Translations under genes and position numbers: made by a program
Notes under the pieces: model-generated
Database searches by the model: none
What the model was told of the DNA's origin: nothing
The model's input: only the letters and a program-made list of their open reading frames with translations
From: Clostridium ihumii AP5
Lineage (GTDB): Bacteria > Bacillota > Clostridia > Clostridiales > Clostridiaceae
Reading direction: 5' to 3'
DNA: 64,000 nucleotides
Assembly: GCF_000612845.1 (NCBI RefSeq)
Contig: NZ_CCAT010000046.1
Coordinates: 81,477-145,476 of the forward strand
Part shown: positions 27,261 to 36,273 of the stretch, piece by piece
Numbering within the stretch: position 1 is the first letter of the stretch
How the letters are laid out: every line of letters starts with the position of its first letter

Positions 27261-28020
27261 AACTAAGTTCTATCATTTTTTCATCTTCTGATGAATTAAA
27301 TATTTCTATCTTTCCAGGTTTACTACTATTATTTTTAATATCATTTTCAATTAATAGTCTTTCTACTTGCCTTGCCGTACCTAGACTTCCATCTATAATC
27401 TCTATATCTTTATTTAGAAAATTTAATATTTTTTCTTTAATAAATGGATAATGTGTACATCCTAAAACTATAGAACCTACCTCTTTTTCCTTTAATATAT
27501 TAATTTTTTCTTCTAAATAATTATGTATTGCCAAACCATCAATATCTCCAGTTTCTATTAACTCTGCAAGTCCACCACAAGGCATAGGTCTTATTTTTGC
27601 TATTTTACTATATTTATTTTGAAGTTCTGCAAATTTCTTTTCTGCTAATGTCACTGGTGTTGCCATAATTACAATTTCACCTTGTTTTTTAAGTTCAACT
27701 GCTGGCTTTAAAGCTGGCTCTATACCAATAATAGGTATATCTTTGTAAGTATTCCTTAAATCTTCAATTGCAACACTCGTTGCTGTATTACAAGCTATAA
27801 CTATAGCCTTAACATTTTTACTCAATAAAAACTTTACAGCATCAAAGGTTAATTTCTTAATTTCGTCATATGTTTTTGTCCCATATGGAGCATTTTTAGA
27901 ATCTCCAAAATATATAAAGTTTTCATTAGGTAAAAGTTCTAAAGTCTTTTTAAGAACACTAAGTCCTCCAACTCCTGAGTCAAAAAAACCTATACTTTCT
28001 TCTCTTTTTAAAGTCATTAT
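27241..28020 (-). CDS. murI: Glutamate racemase
   Basis: 259 aa from the chosen start. It converts L- to D-glutamate for peptidoglycan. The two catalytic cysteines are seen in VIACNTATS and VLGCTHYPF. The N-terminal block GFFDSGVGGLSVL and YFGDSKNAPYG are family hallmarks. The longest ORF begins with GTG at 28029; AAGGTGGTG lies 7 bases before the ATG at 28020, giving the usual N-terminus, so I use the ATG. Its terminator overlaps its last codons. Monocistronic. Confidence 0.96.
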   Translation of the reverse strand: MMTLKREESIGFFDSGVGGLSVLKKTLELLPNENFIYFGDSKNAPYGTKTYDEIKKLTFDAVKFLLSKNVKAIVIACNTATSVAIEDLRNTYKDIPIIGIEPALKPAVELKKQGEIVIMATPVTLAEKKFAELQNKYSKIAKIRPMPCGGLAELIETGDIDGLAIHNYLEEKINILKEKEVGSIVLGCTHYPFIKEKILNFLNKDIEIIDGSLGTARQVERLLIENDIKNNSSKPGKIEIFNSSEDEKMIELSYDLLNR

Positions 28021-28149
28021 TGTCACCACCTTATAAAAGAAACTTATAATTCATTTTTTATATTTATATCCCATATATTTAAAAATATATCACAATATAT
28101 AAATAAATTTCTACAGTAATATATTTATTTTATATTATTTTCATCAAAA

Positions 28150-28180
28150 AAATAATCACTATAATTTAGTGATTATCTTT
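28150..28180 (-). terminator. Terminator after the gene at 28188-28712
   Basis: ATAATCACT (28152-28160) pairs with AGTGATTAT (28168-28176); the minus strand continues with seven T. Confidence 0.8.
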
Positions 28181-28187
28181 TATTATA

Positions 28188-28712
28188 CTACTTGTTTTGT
28201 AATTCTTCTATTTTTTCTTTAATATATTCTGTTAATTCTTTATCAGCTATACGAGTTTTATCATCCATAATAGGTGGATTTACTCTAAAGAAGTTTATTA
28301 TTAATTTATTTTCTTTTATTATATATTCATCTGAATGTAGTGGTGAGAATATAACTTCAACTTCCTCATATTTATCACCTTTTATTTCTGAAACTAAATT
28401 ATCTAAATTTAATTTTTTTACAGGTGCAGCCATAGCACTTGTGTATTCCAAGTCTTCCATCATCCACATATTATTATTCCAGAATTTTTTTTCTTTCTTA
28501 TTGCCAACAAAAGGTTCTCTATTTTTTATAGCACTTAATGCTCTTCTAACTGATTCAGCATTAAATTCATCATCATATGCAGCACTTAAAGCTGGCATTT
28601 CAGAAACATCATAGAAAAAGTTTTCTGGTATGTTATCCTTTTCACTTGCTGCTTGCCAATAATAAAGCATTGCTTCAACTGCTTCAAGATTTAATTTAAT
28701 TCTTTTTACCAT
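28188..28712 (-). CDS. Conserved hypothetical protein
   Basis: 174 aa, soluble, with no signal peptide. N-terminal part is helical (LNLEAVEAMLYYWQAASEK), followed by a distinctive block ESVRRALSAIKNREPF and FWNNNMWMMEDLEY, and a beta-rich C-terminus with EVIFSPLHSDEYIIKENKL. The tryptophan-rich block looks well conserved in type, but I cannot name a family with confidence. Good Shine-Dalgarno (GGGGAG). Monocistronic, between a terminator and a region holding repeat copy B. Confidence 0.65.
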   Translation of the reverse strand: MVKRIKLNLEAVEAMLYYWQAASEKDNIPENFFYDVSEMPALSAAYDDEFNAESVRRALSAIKNREPFVGNKKEKKFWNNNMWMMEDLEYTSAMAAPVKKLNLDNLVSEIKGDKYEEVEVIFSPLHSDEYIIKENKLIINFFRVNPPIMDDKTRIADKELTEYIKEKIEELQNK

Positions 28713-28924
28713 AACTAAAAACTCCCCTTTTTTAATTGTTTTTCATATGTTTAATATGAATTTATTATGTATAAAATTTCAAGCTTATTTCTCTCTAAGT
28801 TAATAAAATTTAATTTTATATTCCTATAGATTAGCTTGTACATATTTTATTATACAATAAATAACTAAAAATAAGTTTAAATTTATAAAATATTTTGATT
28901 TTTAAAGTAATTTTTAGTTATATG

Positions 28925-29268
28925 TATAGGGTTCCAAGTTTGAATTTTAAATAACATCTTTATCAAATGATATTATTAAGCTTACAGTTTATTTCTATTT
29001 TTATATTTGGAACCAAGTAAGAGTTAAGAGTGAAAAGTGAAAAGTTATGGTAAATATTACTCACTTCGTTCCTAATATCTAAAAATAGAAATGCTTAAAA
29101 ACTACGTTTTTATATTGTTTTCAATTAATTTGCTTAGTAAATTTAATAAAAAATCATTCTTTAAAATTGGAAGTCCAATTTTTACATTCACTTTCAATTT
29201 TCAATTAAATTAATTAGAATTGTCAACTGAAACATAAATAACTTAAAGTTTAGAATTGTACTCCTATA
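28925..29268. repeat. MITE-like dispersed repeat, copy B
   Basis: Near full-length partner of copy A (118-472), same orientation: left end TATAGGGTTCCAAGTT, right end complement of TATAGGAGTACAATTC, so the right terminus is worn. It fills most of the 615-base gap between two minus-strand genes; the remaining 28713-28924 shows nothing recognisable. Confidence 0.75.
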
Positions 29269-29276
29269 TTAGTGAT

Positions 29277-29313
29277 AAAAAAAGTAGATGGAAATTATCC
29301 ATCCACTTTTTTT
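29277..29313 (-). terminator. Terminator of the UvrD-LexA fusion gene
   Basis: AAAAAAAGTAGATGGA pairs with TCCATCCACTTTTTTT across a 5-base loop with one internal mismatch; the T run is on the minus strand. Confidence 0.8.
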
Positions 29314-29327
29314 ATATGAATTAAATT

Positions 29328-30797
29328 TTAGTCATTTCTTTTTATGATGCCTATAGCTTTTCCTATTATCATAGCATTTTCATCTTTTACTTCAATAGGA
29401 TCATATTTATTATTTTCTGGGACTAATAGTATCTTGTCCTCTTTTATGCTTAATCTTTTCAGTGTTGCACTTCCATCTAAATCCACCGCTACAATATCAT
29501 TGTTATTTGCATTATATTGCTTTCTTATAATAACAAAATCTTTATCATTTATATCGGCATTTATCATACTGTCACCTTTTACTTTTAATATAAATGAATC
29601 TTTAGCACCTTTTAACCAATATTGTGGAAGACTTACTGTACCCTCACAAGTATCATTAATCATAATCGGTTCCCCTGCAGCTATATCATTATATATTGGG
29701 ATAGATACAAGTTCATCATCATGAATAATCTCTCCACTTCCATTTGGATCTAATATAAATTCATCCTCACTTGTTGTATCTATTGAAAATTCAAAATCTA
29801 AATTATGCCTAATATCTAAAAACTTATAACTCTCCATAACTTCCTCTTTGTCTTTAACCTTTAATACTTCTTTTTTATCTAAAAATATATCTTTTTCAAA
29901 TTTTTCTTTTAATATATACGTTTTAATCTTATTTACATCTAAAAATAATTCTTTTATCTTTATTCCTTGAATTCCTAGTGAATTCTCAACCTTTTTACCC
30001 TTTGGATTTAATGTAACTACTATATTAGAATACTCTTTTCTATTTATAAATCCTTTTATTATACTGAATTGTAATTTAGAAAAGTTATTTAGATTATCAA
30101 TTATTAAATGATTATACCTTTGATAAGGTGAATTTTGAATGTATTTTAACATTTCTTCTTCCATTACAACTTCATCAATATATTTTTCTCTAAATAAACT
30201 CTCATAATATATATCCATTAATTTATAAATGCAATCTCTTATAGAAGAATTCTTAGGTAAACTTTTAGGTGCATTGACTTCTTTAGATTTTCTACCTCTT
30301 CGAGTAAAATTTTTATATTCATCTATTGAGTTTATTCTATTACTCTTTATGTACTCAAATTCCTTTAAAAGAAATTCAATATAACACTTATTTAATATCT
30401 TTGCACGTTTTCGTTCTTTTTTATATTTATCTATGCTTTTCTCTAATATATTGTACTTGATTTTTTCACTAGCAATTTTAAAATGTAAATTTAACTGTAT
30501 TTCTTCAAAAATTTCATTAATGGTTTTTATATCTAGGCTATGTTTTATATATGAAAATAAACTAATACTTTCTTGCAAATCATCACTTCTATTGTATATC
30601 TCTAATGCATTTTTCTTTTCTTCATAACTATCAACTATAACAAGAATATTATCATTTTCATATAAACAATAATTATCTTTTAAATATATTGCTCTATTTA
30701 TAGCCGTTGTTGTTTTTCCTGTGTTCTCTTCACCTTTAATTATCAATGCGCCATTAAATTTATAATTTATAATTTGCTTTTGCTTCTTTGAAATCAT
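29328..30797 (-). CDS. P-loop (UvrD-like helicase fragment)-LexA/S24 self-cleavage domain fusion
   Basis: 489 aa. N-terminal half: Walker A GEENTGKT (residues 22-29, Lys28) in a UvrD/Rep-type 1A-like domain. The Walker B place reads LIIDNLNNF, with Asn235 where helicases have the catalytic Glu, and no 2A helicase domain follows. C-terminal part (about 360-489) is LexA-like: cleavage site AAGEP (Ala374-Gly375), Ser410 in GDSM and Lys447 in ATLKRL are intact. There is no helix-turn-helix, so it is not a normal repressor. I infer a DNA-damage (RecA-filament) triggered release of the N-terminal part. The ATG at 30797 follows GGTGGAG; an upstream ATG at 30821 lacks such a signal. Confidence 0.85.
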   Translation of the reverse strand: MISKKQKQIINYKFNGALIIKGEENTGKTTTAINRAIYLKDNYCLYENDNILVIVDSYEEKKNALEIYNRSDDLQESISLFSYIKHSLDIKTINEIFEEIQLNLHFKIASEKIKYNILEKSIDKYKKERKRAKILNKCYIEFLLKEFEYIKSNRINSIDEYKNFTRRGRKSKEVNAPKSLPKNSSIRDCIYKLMDIYYESLFREKYIDEVVMEEEMLKYIQNSPYQRYNHLIIDNLNNFSKLQFSIIKGFINRKEYSNIVVTLNPKGKKVENSLGIQGIKIKELFLDVNKIKTYILKEKFEKDIFLDKKEVLKVKDKEEVMESYKFLDIRHNLDFEFSIDTTSEDEFILDPNGSGEIIHDDELVSIPIYNDIAAGEPIMINDTCEGTVSLPQYWLKGAKDSFILKVKGDSMINADINDKDFVIIRKQYNANNNDIVAVDLDGSATLKRLSIKEDKILLVPENNKYDPIEVKDENAMIIGKAIGIIKRND

Positions 30798-30936
30798 AAC
30801 TCCACCCCCCTTTTTTATCATTTATATATATTTTATAAAATTTATTTTGTTTTTTATATCAGTAAATATTGTAAACTAATTATTTTTTGATAACTTTTAT
30901 TATATCATTACTATAATTATAATATTTTTTATTAAT

Positions 30937-31947
30937 TTATCTAGTCATTTTTCTAACTATTGTAGAAGTCCATATTCCAACCATTAATACCCCTAACGTA
31001 ATTTCTAAATCTGAAACAATATTACTAATTACTCCTATTGGTATTACATTTCCATATCCAACTGTAGCAAATGTAACTAAACTAAAATTAAAACAATAAA
31101 AAAAATCCTTAATAAACATTAAATTTAAAATAGAGTTCATATTTAAACTATATTTAATCATTCCACTAGATGTTTCAATTCCAGCAAAAATATATATAAA
31201 TGCACAAAATAGTACTATAAAAAGTGATACTGTAAATGTTCTAAATGGCTTTTCTCCATAGCCACATATATAATATGATAATGTTGATTTTAACTTAGAA
31301 TATCCTTTTAACGTTCTGTGTAACGCTTTCTTGCTTTCATAAAAACAAAAACCGTATTTATCTTGCAAATCATTTTTTAAATATTGATTTGCAAAAGCCA
31401 AATATGTATTACATATATTTATATAAAAATCATCATCTACTTTTATGCTATGCTTATATCTAAACCCACCTATATAAGACCCCAAATTTAATTTACATGT
31501 ATAACTATCATTTATGAATTGCATATCAAATTCTTTACTACAACCTTTAATAATACAATTACTTAAATTACAATTATCTATAAACTTAACGTTTATATAT
31601 GAGTTCTTAATTAAATTGCATTGACCTAAAAAACAATCTTTAAACTCTACAGATTTAAATGACGTTCTTTTAATAATTATATTTTTAAAATTACATTTTC
31701 TTGAACTTATATTAATGAGATTACAATAGTAAAATGCACATATAGATTTATTAACTATATTGCAATTTTCTAACAAGCAATGTCTAAATTCACAATTGTT
31801 AAATACAACATTTTCAAAGGATATACTTTTAAAATCCAACCCTATAAATTTGCAATTCCTATACTCTACAAAATTAAAATTTATTTCTTCTAATGATTCA
31901 AATTTATAATTTTCTACAACTTTATTTATAACACTTATATCCTTCAT
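30937..31947 (-). CDS. Pentapeptide-repeat protein fused to a two-TM potassium channel
   Basis: 336 aa. Residues about 15-140 show pentapeptide-like repeats with Cys, Asn, Phe or Ile at the central place (for example NCEFRHCLLENCNI, FKDCFLGQCNLIKNSYI), expected to form a right-handed beta-helix in the cytoplasm. After a linker come two membrane segments (about 236-256 and 305-328) around a pore loop with the K+ selectivity filter TVGYGNV. So it is a two-TM ion channel with a beta-helix N-terminal domain that may gate it or bind a partner. Start ATG has TAGGAG. Monocistronic; no clear hairpin downstream. Confidence 0.85.
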   Translation of the reverse strand: MKDISVINKVVENYKFESLEEINFNFVEYRNCKFIGLDFKSISFENVVFNNCEFRHCLLENCNIVNKSICAFYYCNLINISSRKCNFKNIIIKRTSFKSVEFKDCFLGQCNLIKNSYINVKFIDNCNLSNCIIKGCSKEFDMQFINDSYTCKLNLGSYIGGFRYKHSIKVDDDFYINICNTYLAFANQYLKNDLQDKYGFCFYESKKALHRTLKGYSKLKSTLSYYICGYGEKPFRTFTVSLFIVLFCAFIYIFAGIETSSGMIKYSLNMNSILNLMFIKDFFYCFNFSLVTFATVGYGNVIPIGVISNIVSDLEITLGVLMVGIWTSTIVRKMTR

Positions 31948-32009
31948 AAAATTAAACTCCTATATACATAAAATATTCTAATTTAATTTCTAAATAACCT
32001 TTATATAAT

Positions 32010-32042
32010 AAAGAAAGGAAGTTAATTTAACTTCCTTTCTTT
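32010..32042 (-). terminator. Terminator after the ferredoxin genes
   Basis: AAAGAAAGGAAGTT pairs with AACTTCCTTTCTTT around a short AATT-containing loop, between the downstream ferredoxin and the channel gene. Confidence 0.85.
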
Positions 32043-32065
32043 ATTGTATAAGATTTTAATTCTAA

Positions 32066-32257
32066 TTATTTATCTATAGATATTGCACTTGTTGGGCAAC
32101 CTTCTGCTGCTTCTTCTGCTGCTGATTCACATTCTTTAGGTACAGTATCTACTATTGCTTCTGCTTTACCGTCATCACCAAATTCAAAAACCTCTGGACA
32201 TGTTGATGGGCATAATCCACAACTTATACATTCATCTTTATTTACTACTGCTTTCAT
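32066..32257 (-). CDS. Single-cluster [4Fe-4S] ferredoxin
   Basis: 63 aa. Cluster ligands Cys10, Cys13, Cys16 (CISCGLC) and Cys54 (GCPTS). Cys20 and Cys43 sit where Thermotoga-type ferredoxins have a disulfide. It carries low-potential electrons in the cytoplasm. It is the second of two tandem ferredoxin genes (43 bases apart) and is followed by a terminator. Start ATG has AAAGGAGGAATTTTAATT upstream. Confidence 0.93.
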   Translation of the reverse strand: MKAVVNKDECISCGLCPSTCPEVFEFGDDGKAEAIVDTVPKECESAAEEAAEGCPTSAISIDK

Positions 32258-32300
32258 AATTAAAATTCCTCCTTTGTTTTTCTTAATATATTAAAATTTT

Positions 32301-32486
32301 TTAATCTAATGATATAGCTGCTACTGGGCAACCATCTCTTGCTTCTTCTGCTGCTGATTCATGCTCTTCAGGCACTGAATCTACTATTGCATGAGATTTT
32401 CCATCATCGCCAAATTGAAACACTTCTGGACAAGTGCCTACACATAATCCACAGCTAATACAAGTTTCTTCTACTACTGGCTTCAT
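32301..32486 (-). CDS. Single-cluster [4Fe-4S] ferredoxin, tandem paralogue
   Basis: 61 aa. Ligands Cys9, Cys12, Cys15 (CISCGLC) and Cys53 (GCPVA). Cys19 is kept, but its disulfide partner is His in EEHES, unlike the neighbouring paralogue, so the extra disulfide is lost. Sequence order and spacing show a tandem duplication. Both genes are strongly acidic, as usual. Start ATG follows AGGAGG. Confidence 0.93.
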   Translation of the reverse strand: MKPVVEETCISCGLCVGTCPEVFQFGDDGKSHAIVDSVPEEHESAAEEARDGCPVAAISLD

Positions 32487-32732
32487 AGTCTTTCCTCCTA
32501 AGCTTAATTAAATATTAAAATTATTTAATTTTGTCCTAAGTATTTTAACCTTATATATAAAATTTTATTCTAACTTTAAACTTCTAAATATTTAATAAAA
32601 AAATTTAGATTCACTTAATACTCAAATAATATCTAGAATAAAATTTTAAATAAGCCCTATAATCTTGAATGTTAATCTCTATTAAATTTAAATTATGATA
32701 CTTAATAATAAACTATCAAATACCATTTTATG

Positions 32733-32876
32733 TTAACTAGTAAAAGCTGCATATACCATTATACTTATTATTGCAAATATCAAAATTAAACCTGCTATAA
32801 ATATTGATATATATACCATCATCAAAGCATCAATTGTAACCCTTCTTGTTTCACATTTTTGGATTTTTTTCTTCAT
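32733..32876 (-). CDS. Small membrane protein, 47 aa
   Basis: A 47-codon ORF with a very strong Shine-Dalgarno (AGGAGGG, 5 bases before ATG). N-terminus MKKKIQKCETRR is basic, followed by one long hydrophobic helix (about residues 19-44, with MVYISIFIAGLILIFAIISI). A single-pass small protein with N-terminus inside is predicted. No family recognised. It is the only gene in the 589-base stretch 32487-33075; 32487-32732 shows nothing else. Confidence 0.65.
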   Translation of the reverse strand: MKKKIQKCETRRVTIDALMMVYISIFIAGLILIFAIISIMVYAAFTS

Positions 32877-33008
32877 TTAATCCCTCCTAATAAATTAACA
32901 TATTATATACATTTTAAACTTTATTTCATAATATAGTTGATTTATTAAGTTGAGTTAAACATAAATTTACATTTTATTAAATAATTGTATTTATATTGTT
33001 CCTAAAAT

Positions 33009-33057
33009 AGAAAATAGATGAAAAATCATATTACATATTTTACATCTATTTTTGTGT
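33009..33057 (-). terminator. Possible terminator of the rhodanese-membrane protein operon
   Basis: AAAATAGATG (33012-33021) can pair with CATCTATTTT (33044-33053) across a large 22-base loop. Position fits, but the long loop lowers confidence. Confidence 0.45.
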
Positions 33058-33075
33058 TATTTAAATACTTTTTTG

Positions 33076-33468
33076 CTATTTTTTAAAATTTAATTTTATT
33101 ATTTCTATAATTAAGCATATATTCATACATATTAATAAAACATAATACGACAATATCACTTCTGATTTAACTACTATTGCAAATATAATGCACATTATAG
33201 ATATTACACTAAAAGTTAAACTCCATTTTAATTCTTGCTTTTTCATAAAATTAATTATAGTTAAAATTATAAATATCGATAGTATAATTATTAAACTAAA
33301 AGTCATATATCTATCAAAATTTTGGTTATTCCAATTAATATTTCTAAACATTAATGATCTTTTTAATCCCATTTTTTTATTTGATAAGTAATATATCACT
33401 CCTGTAATTATAATTAAACAAATTTGAATACTTGTAAGTAACCATTTAAAAACATTTTTTATTTTCAT
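33076..33468 (-). CDS. Hypothetical four-TM membrane protein
   Basis: 130 aa with four hydrophobic segments (about residues 10-28, 54-73, 81-99, 104-125) and short basic loops. No family recognised. It begins 18 bases past the stop of the triple-rhodanese lipoprotein on the same strand, so it is probably co-transcribed and might serve the same extracytoplasmic sulfur process. No conserved Cys pair is seen. Confidence 0.6.
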   Translation of the reverse strand: MKIKNVFKWLLTSIQICLIIITGVIYYLSNKKMGLKRSLMFRNINWNNQNFDRYMTFSLIIILSIFIILTIINFMKKQELKWSLTFSVISIMCIIFAIVVKSEVILSYYVLLICMNICLIIEIIKLNFKK

Positions 33469-33486
33469 ATCATTTCAGCTCTTCTA

Positions 33487-34872
33487 TTATTTTTTTGGCT
33501 CTCCCTTTTCTATTGGATTTGCTGGATTTCCTGTGTTTCCACTCCATTCATTCCAACCACCATCATACAATGTTATGTCTTTTATTCCCATTACATCTGC
33601 ATAATATAATGCTTCTGCAGCTCTCCATCCTGTTCCACAATAGAAAACTAATTTTTTATCTGGTGTTATTCCATAATCGCTCCACATTTTAAGTATTTGA
33701 TCTTCATTAAGCATTGTATTATCTATATTTCTATATTGATCCATACCAGCTTTAGTTCCTGCATGACCCCATAATGCACCTTCAATACGTCCTGTTGTTT
33801 TTATATAATCATAACCAGAAATTTTTCCTATATATTCATCCCAATTTCTTACATCCACTAATGTTGTGGTAGACTTATCATTGTATATTTTCTTAACTTC
33901 ATCTAAATCAATAATATAATCTTTGTTTACTGGAACTTCTGCTCCAAAATCACTTACTGATTGCTTAGGATTAGATTCTTTTTCTAGTTCATATCCAGCA
34001 TCTATCCATTTTTGAGTACCACCATTAATTAATCTAACATCTTTTACTCCTAGATATTTTAGTATAGTAGCTACTCTTGCCGCTGGCGTTGTATCTTCAC
34101 CATATAAGACTACTGTTGTATCAACAGTTATTCCATTAGCTTTTGCAAAGGCTTTAAGTTTTTCATCTGAAAGTCTATTCCAAACTGGACCTTCTTCTAC
34201 TTCATCTGTATTAATATGTACTGCACCTTTTATATGCCCTTTTTTTAGATAGTCTGGTGAATCTTTTTCTTCACCCCAAGAAACTTCAAAAATTTTAAAT
34301 TCTTTTCCACTATAACCTTCTGGTTTATTTCCATCTATTAAATCTTTTACCCATGATACTGGTACTAACATTTCATAGTTTTCATATGATTTCATAGCAT
34401 TTTTATCATCTTCAGTCCATTCTTTAACATCATATGTATATAAGTTTTCATATCCTTTTTCTGATAAATAATTAGCTACTTCACTTGCATCTTTTCCATT
34501 TGCATCATAAAGAACTATATTTTTCTCTTTAGATATTCCTCTATCTTTTAAATCTTTTTCTAATCTTTCTTCCTTATTTTCAGCATTTACATCCAACCAC
34601 GCTGCTGAAAAATCTGTAGCCCCTTCTATATGACCACCTCTCTTAACACCATCTAATTTCCATCCATTAAATGCATCATTTTCTCTTGTATCAACAACAA
34701 CCCAATTTTCATCTTTAATATTTTTTGAAAGTTCATCTGTAGTTATTGTTTTTGTACTTACATCTTTTTCTTCATTTTCTTTAACTCCAGAATTGTTTCC
34801 ACACGCTGTAAATACCCCCATAGAAATAGTTAAAGTTAAAGCCGTTATCATTAATTTTAATGTTTTATTCAA
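33487..34872 (-). CDS. Lipoprotein sulfurtransferase with three rhodanese domains
   Basis: 461 aa. Lipoprotein signal peptide with lipobox FTACG (Cys24), so it is anchored outside the membrane. Three rhodanese domains follow (about 42-155, 160-300, 315-450). Only the third has the active-site Cys, in FYCGTGWRAAE; the corresponding loops of the first and second read LYDANGKD and LYGEDTTP. It should transfer sulfane sulfur from a donor such as thiosulfate. The adjacent gene at 35095 encodes a related two-domain lipoprotein. Start ATG follows a GGAGGG. Cotranscribed with a small membrane protein. Confidence 0.9.
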   Translation of the reverse strand: MNKTLKLMITALTLTISMGVFTACGNNSGVKENEEKDVSTKTITTDELSKNIKDENWVVVDTRENDAFNGWKLDGVKRGGHIEGATDFSAAWLDVNAENKEERLEKDLKDRGISKEKNIVLYDANGKDASEVANYLSEKGYENLYTYDVKEWTEDDKNAMKSYENYEMLVPVSWVKDLIDGNKPEGYSGKEFKIFEVSWGEEKDSPDYLKKGHIKGAVHINTDEVEEGPVWNRLSDEKLKAFAKANGITVDTTVVLYGEDTTPAARVATILKYLGVKDVRLINGGTQKWIDAGYELEKESNPKQSVSDFGAEVPVNKDYIIDLDEVKKIYNDKSTTTLVDVRNWDEYIGKISGYDYIKTTGRIEGALWGHAGTKAGMDQYRNIDNTMLNEDQILKMWSDYGITPDKKLVFYCGTGWRAAEALYYADVMGIKDITLYDGGWNEWSGNTGNPANPIEKGEPKK

Positions 34873-35049
34873 AATAAGCCCTCCTTAGTAAAAATTAATT
34901 TATTGCATTTTTCTATTGATTCATTATCATTTATTTGTACCAATAAATAAATGATTATTTGTTTTTTAAATTAATAAAATTTATCTATTAATATTTTAAA
35001 TCATATAAGAATAGAACTATTTTTTTACTCTAGAATTATCATTATATAT

Positions 35050-35088
35050 AATAAAAAAGGCACATGAATTATAAATCCATATGCCTTA
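35050..35088 (-). terminator. Terminator after the two-domain rhodanese lipoprotein
   Basis: AAGGCACATG (35057-35066) pairs with CATATGCCTT (35078-35087), one G-U pair; six T follow on the minus strand. Confidence 0.8.
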
Positions 35089-35094
35089 TTATCT

Positions 35095-36087
35095 CTATTT
35101 TTCAACTTTTAAGTCATTTATTGCAGCCCATCTTATATATGATTGATCATAATTTTTAACATTTTCATATCCTGCTAATTTTAAAACCATAGCCATATGA
35201 CCTGAACGTATACCTGATGTGCAATATGTTACTATTTCATCATCTTTTTTAATTCCATTATCAGTCATAATTTTTTCTATTTCACTTTGTGATTTTAAAG
35301 TTCCATCTTCATTATATAAAGTGTTAAATGTTATGTTTATAGCTCCAGGAATATGTCCTCCCCTAGCTTCACCATATTTTGTTGCACCTTCATATTCATC
35401 TTTTTCTCTTGTATCTATTACTTTAATTTTATCTACTTTACCTTTTAATTCATCAGTTGTTATATTTAAACTTTCATCAATTTTATCAACTTTTACTTCC
35501 GCTTTTTTAAATGGCACATCATCTTTAGATGTTTCAAGTTTTTCGCTTTCCCATAAATCTATTCCACCATTTAGCATTTTAACGTCATTGTATCCAGCTG
35601 ATTTAAGTGACCATTCCACTCTTCCATCTTCACCCCAACCATTTTTACTTGTATATAAAACTATTGTCTTATCTTTAGATAGTCCAAGTTCAGATAACTT
35701 AGCAGAAAGTGCATCTTTTTCTAATAAAGTTGCCCACTTTTCATCTCCGCCTTTGCCTTCCATATTGGATAAATCTTGCCATGTTACATTTATAGCATTC
35801 TTTATATGTCCTTTTTTATAATCTTTATTATCTCTAGTATCTACTATTATAACTTTATCACTATTTAAATTTTCTTTTAACCAATCTATACTTACTATGT
35901 ATTCTTCATTTACATATTTCTCGTTTGTATCTTTTTTCTCTTTGCTATCATCAACTTTTTCTTCTACTTTTGCATTTGAGCTTGTATTTTCACTCTTTTC
36001 ATTTGATGATGAACATCCTGCTAGTAGTGAAACTGATAAGATAGTCGCACATATTAATGAAATTATTTTTGTATTTCTTCTTAACAT
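35095..36087 (-). CDS. Lipoprotein sulfurtransferase with two rhodanese domains
   Basis: 330 aa. Lipobox LAGC (Cys25) after a hydrophobic leader, then a Ser/Lys/Glu-rich spacer, then two rhodanese domains (about 60-190 and 205-325). Active-site Cys is present only in the second, TYCTSGIRSG; the first reads LYTSKNGWG. This N-inactive/C-active layout is the classic thiosulfate:cyanide sulfurtransferase plan. It is a paralogue of the neighbouring three-domain lipoprotein but is on its own transcript, with a terminator before that gene. Start ATG has GGAGGG upstream. Confidence 0.9.
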   Translation of the reverse strand: MLRRNTKIISLICATILSVSLLAGCSSSNEKSENTSSNAKVEEKVDDSKEKKDTNEKYVNEEYIVSIDWLKENLNSDKVIIVDTRDNKDYKKGHIKNAINVTWQDLSNMEGKGGDEKWATLLEKDALSAKLSELGLSKDKTIVLYTSKNGWGEDGRVEWSLKSAGYNDVKMLNGGIDLWESEKLETSKDDVPFKKAEVKVDKIDESLNITTDELKGKVDKIKVIDTREKDEYEGATKYGEARGGHIPGAINITFNTLYNEDGTLKSQSEIEKIMTDNGIKKDDEIVTYCTSGIRSGHMAMVLKLAGYENVKNYDQSYIRWAAINDLKVEK

Positions 36088-36273
36088 TTTTAATTCCCTC
36101 CATCTTTAACATGTATAACCCATATTACCTCTTAATTTTACAACTTTTTATACTTTAAACAACATATTTTATAATTATTTAAGCATTATTTGAAAAGAAA
36201 ATAGAAATTCTATATCTATTGATATTTTAAATATCTTTAAGTGACAATCATTATCTTTTATCAACGGTCATTA

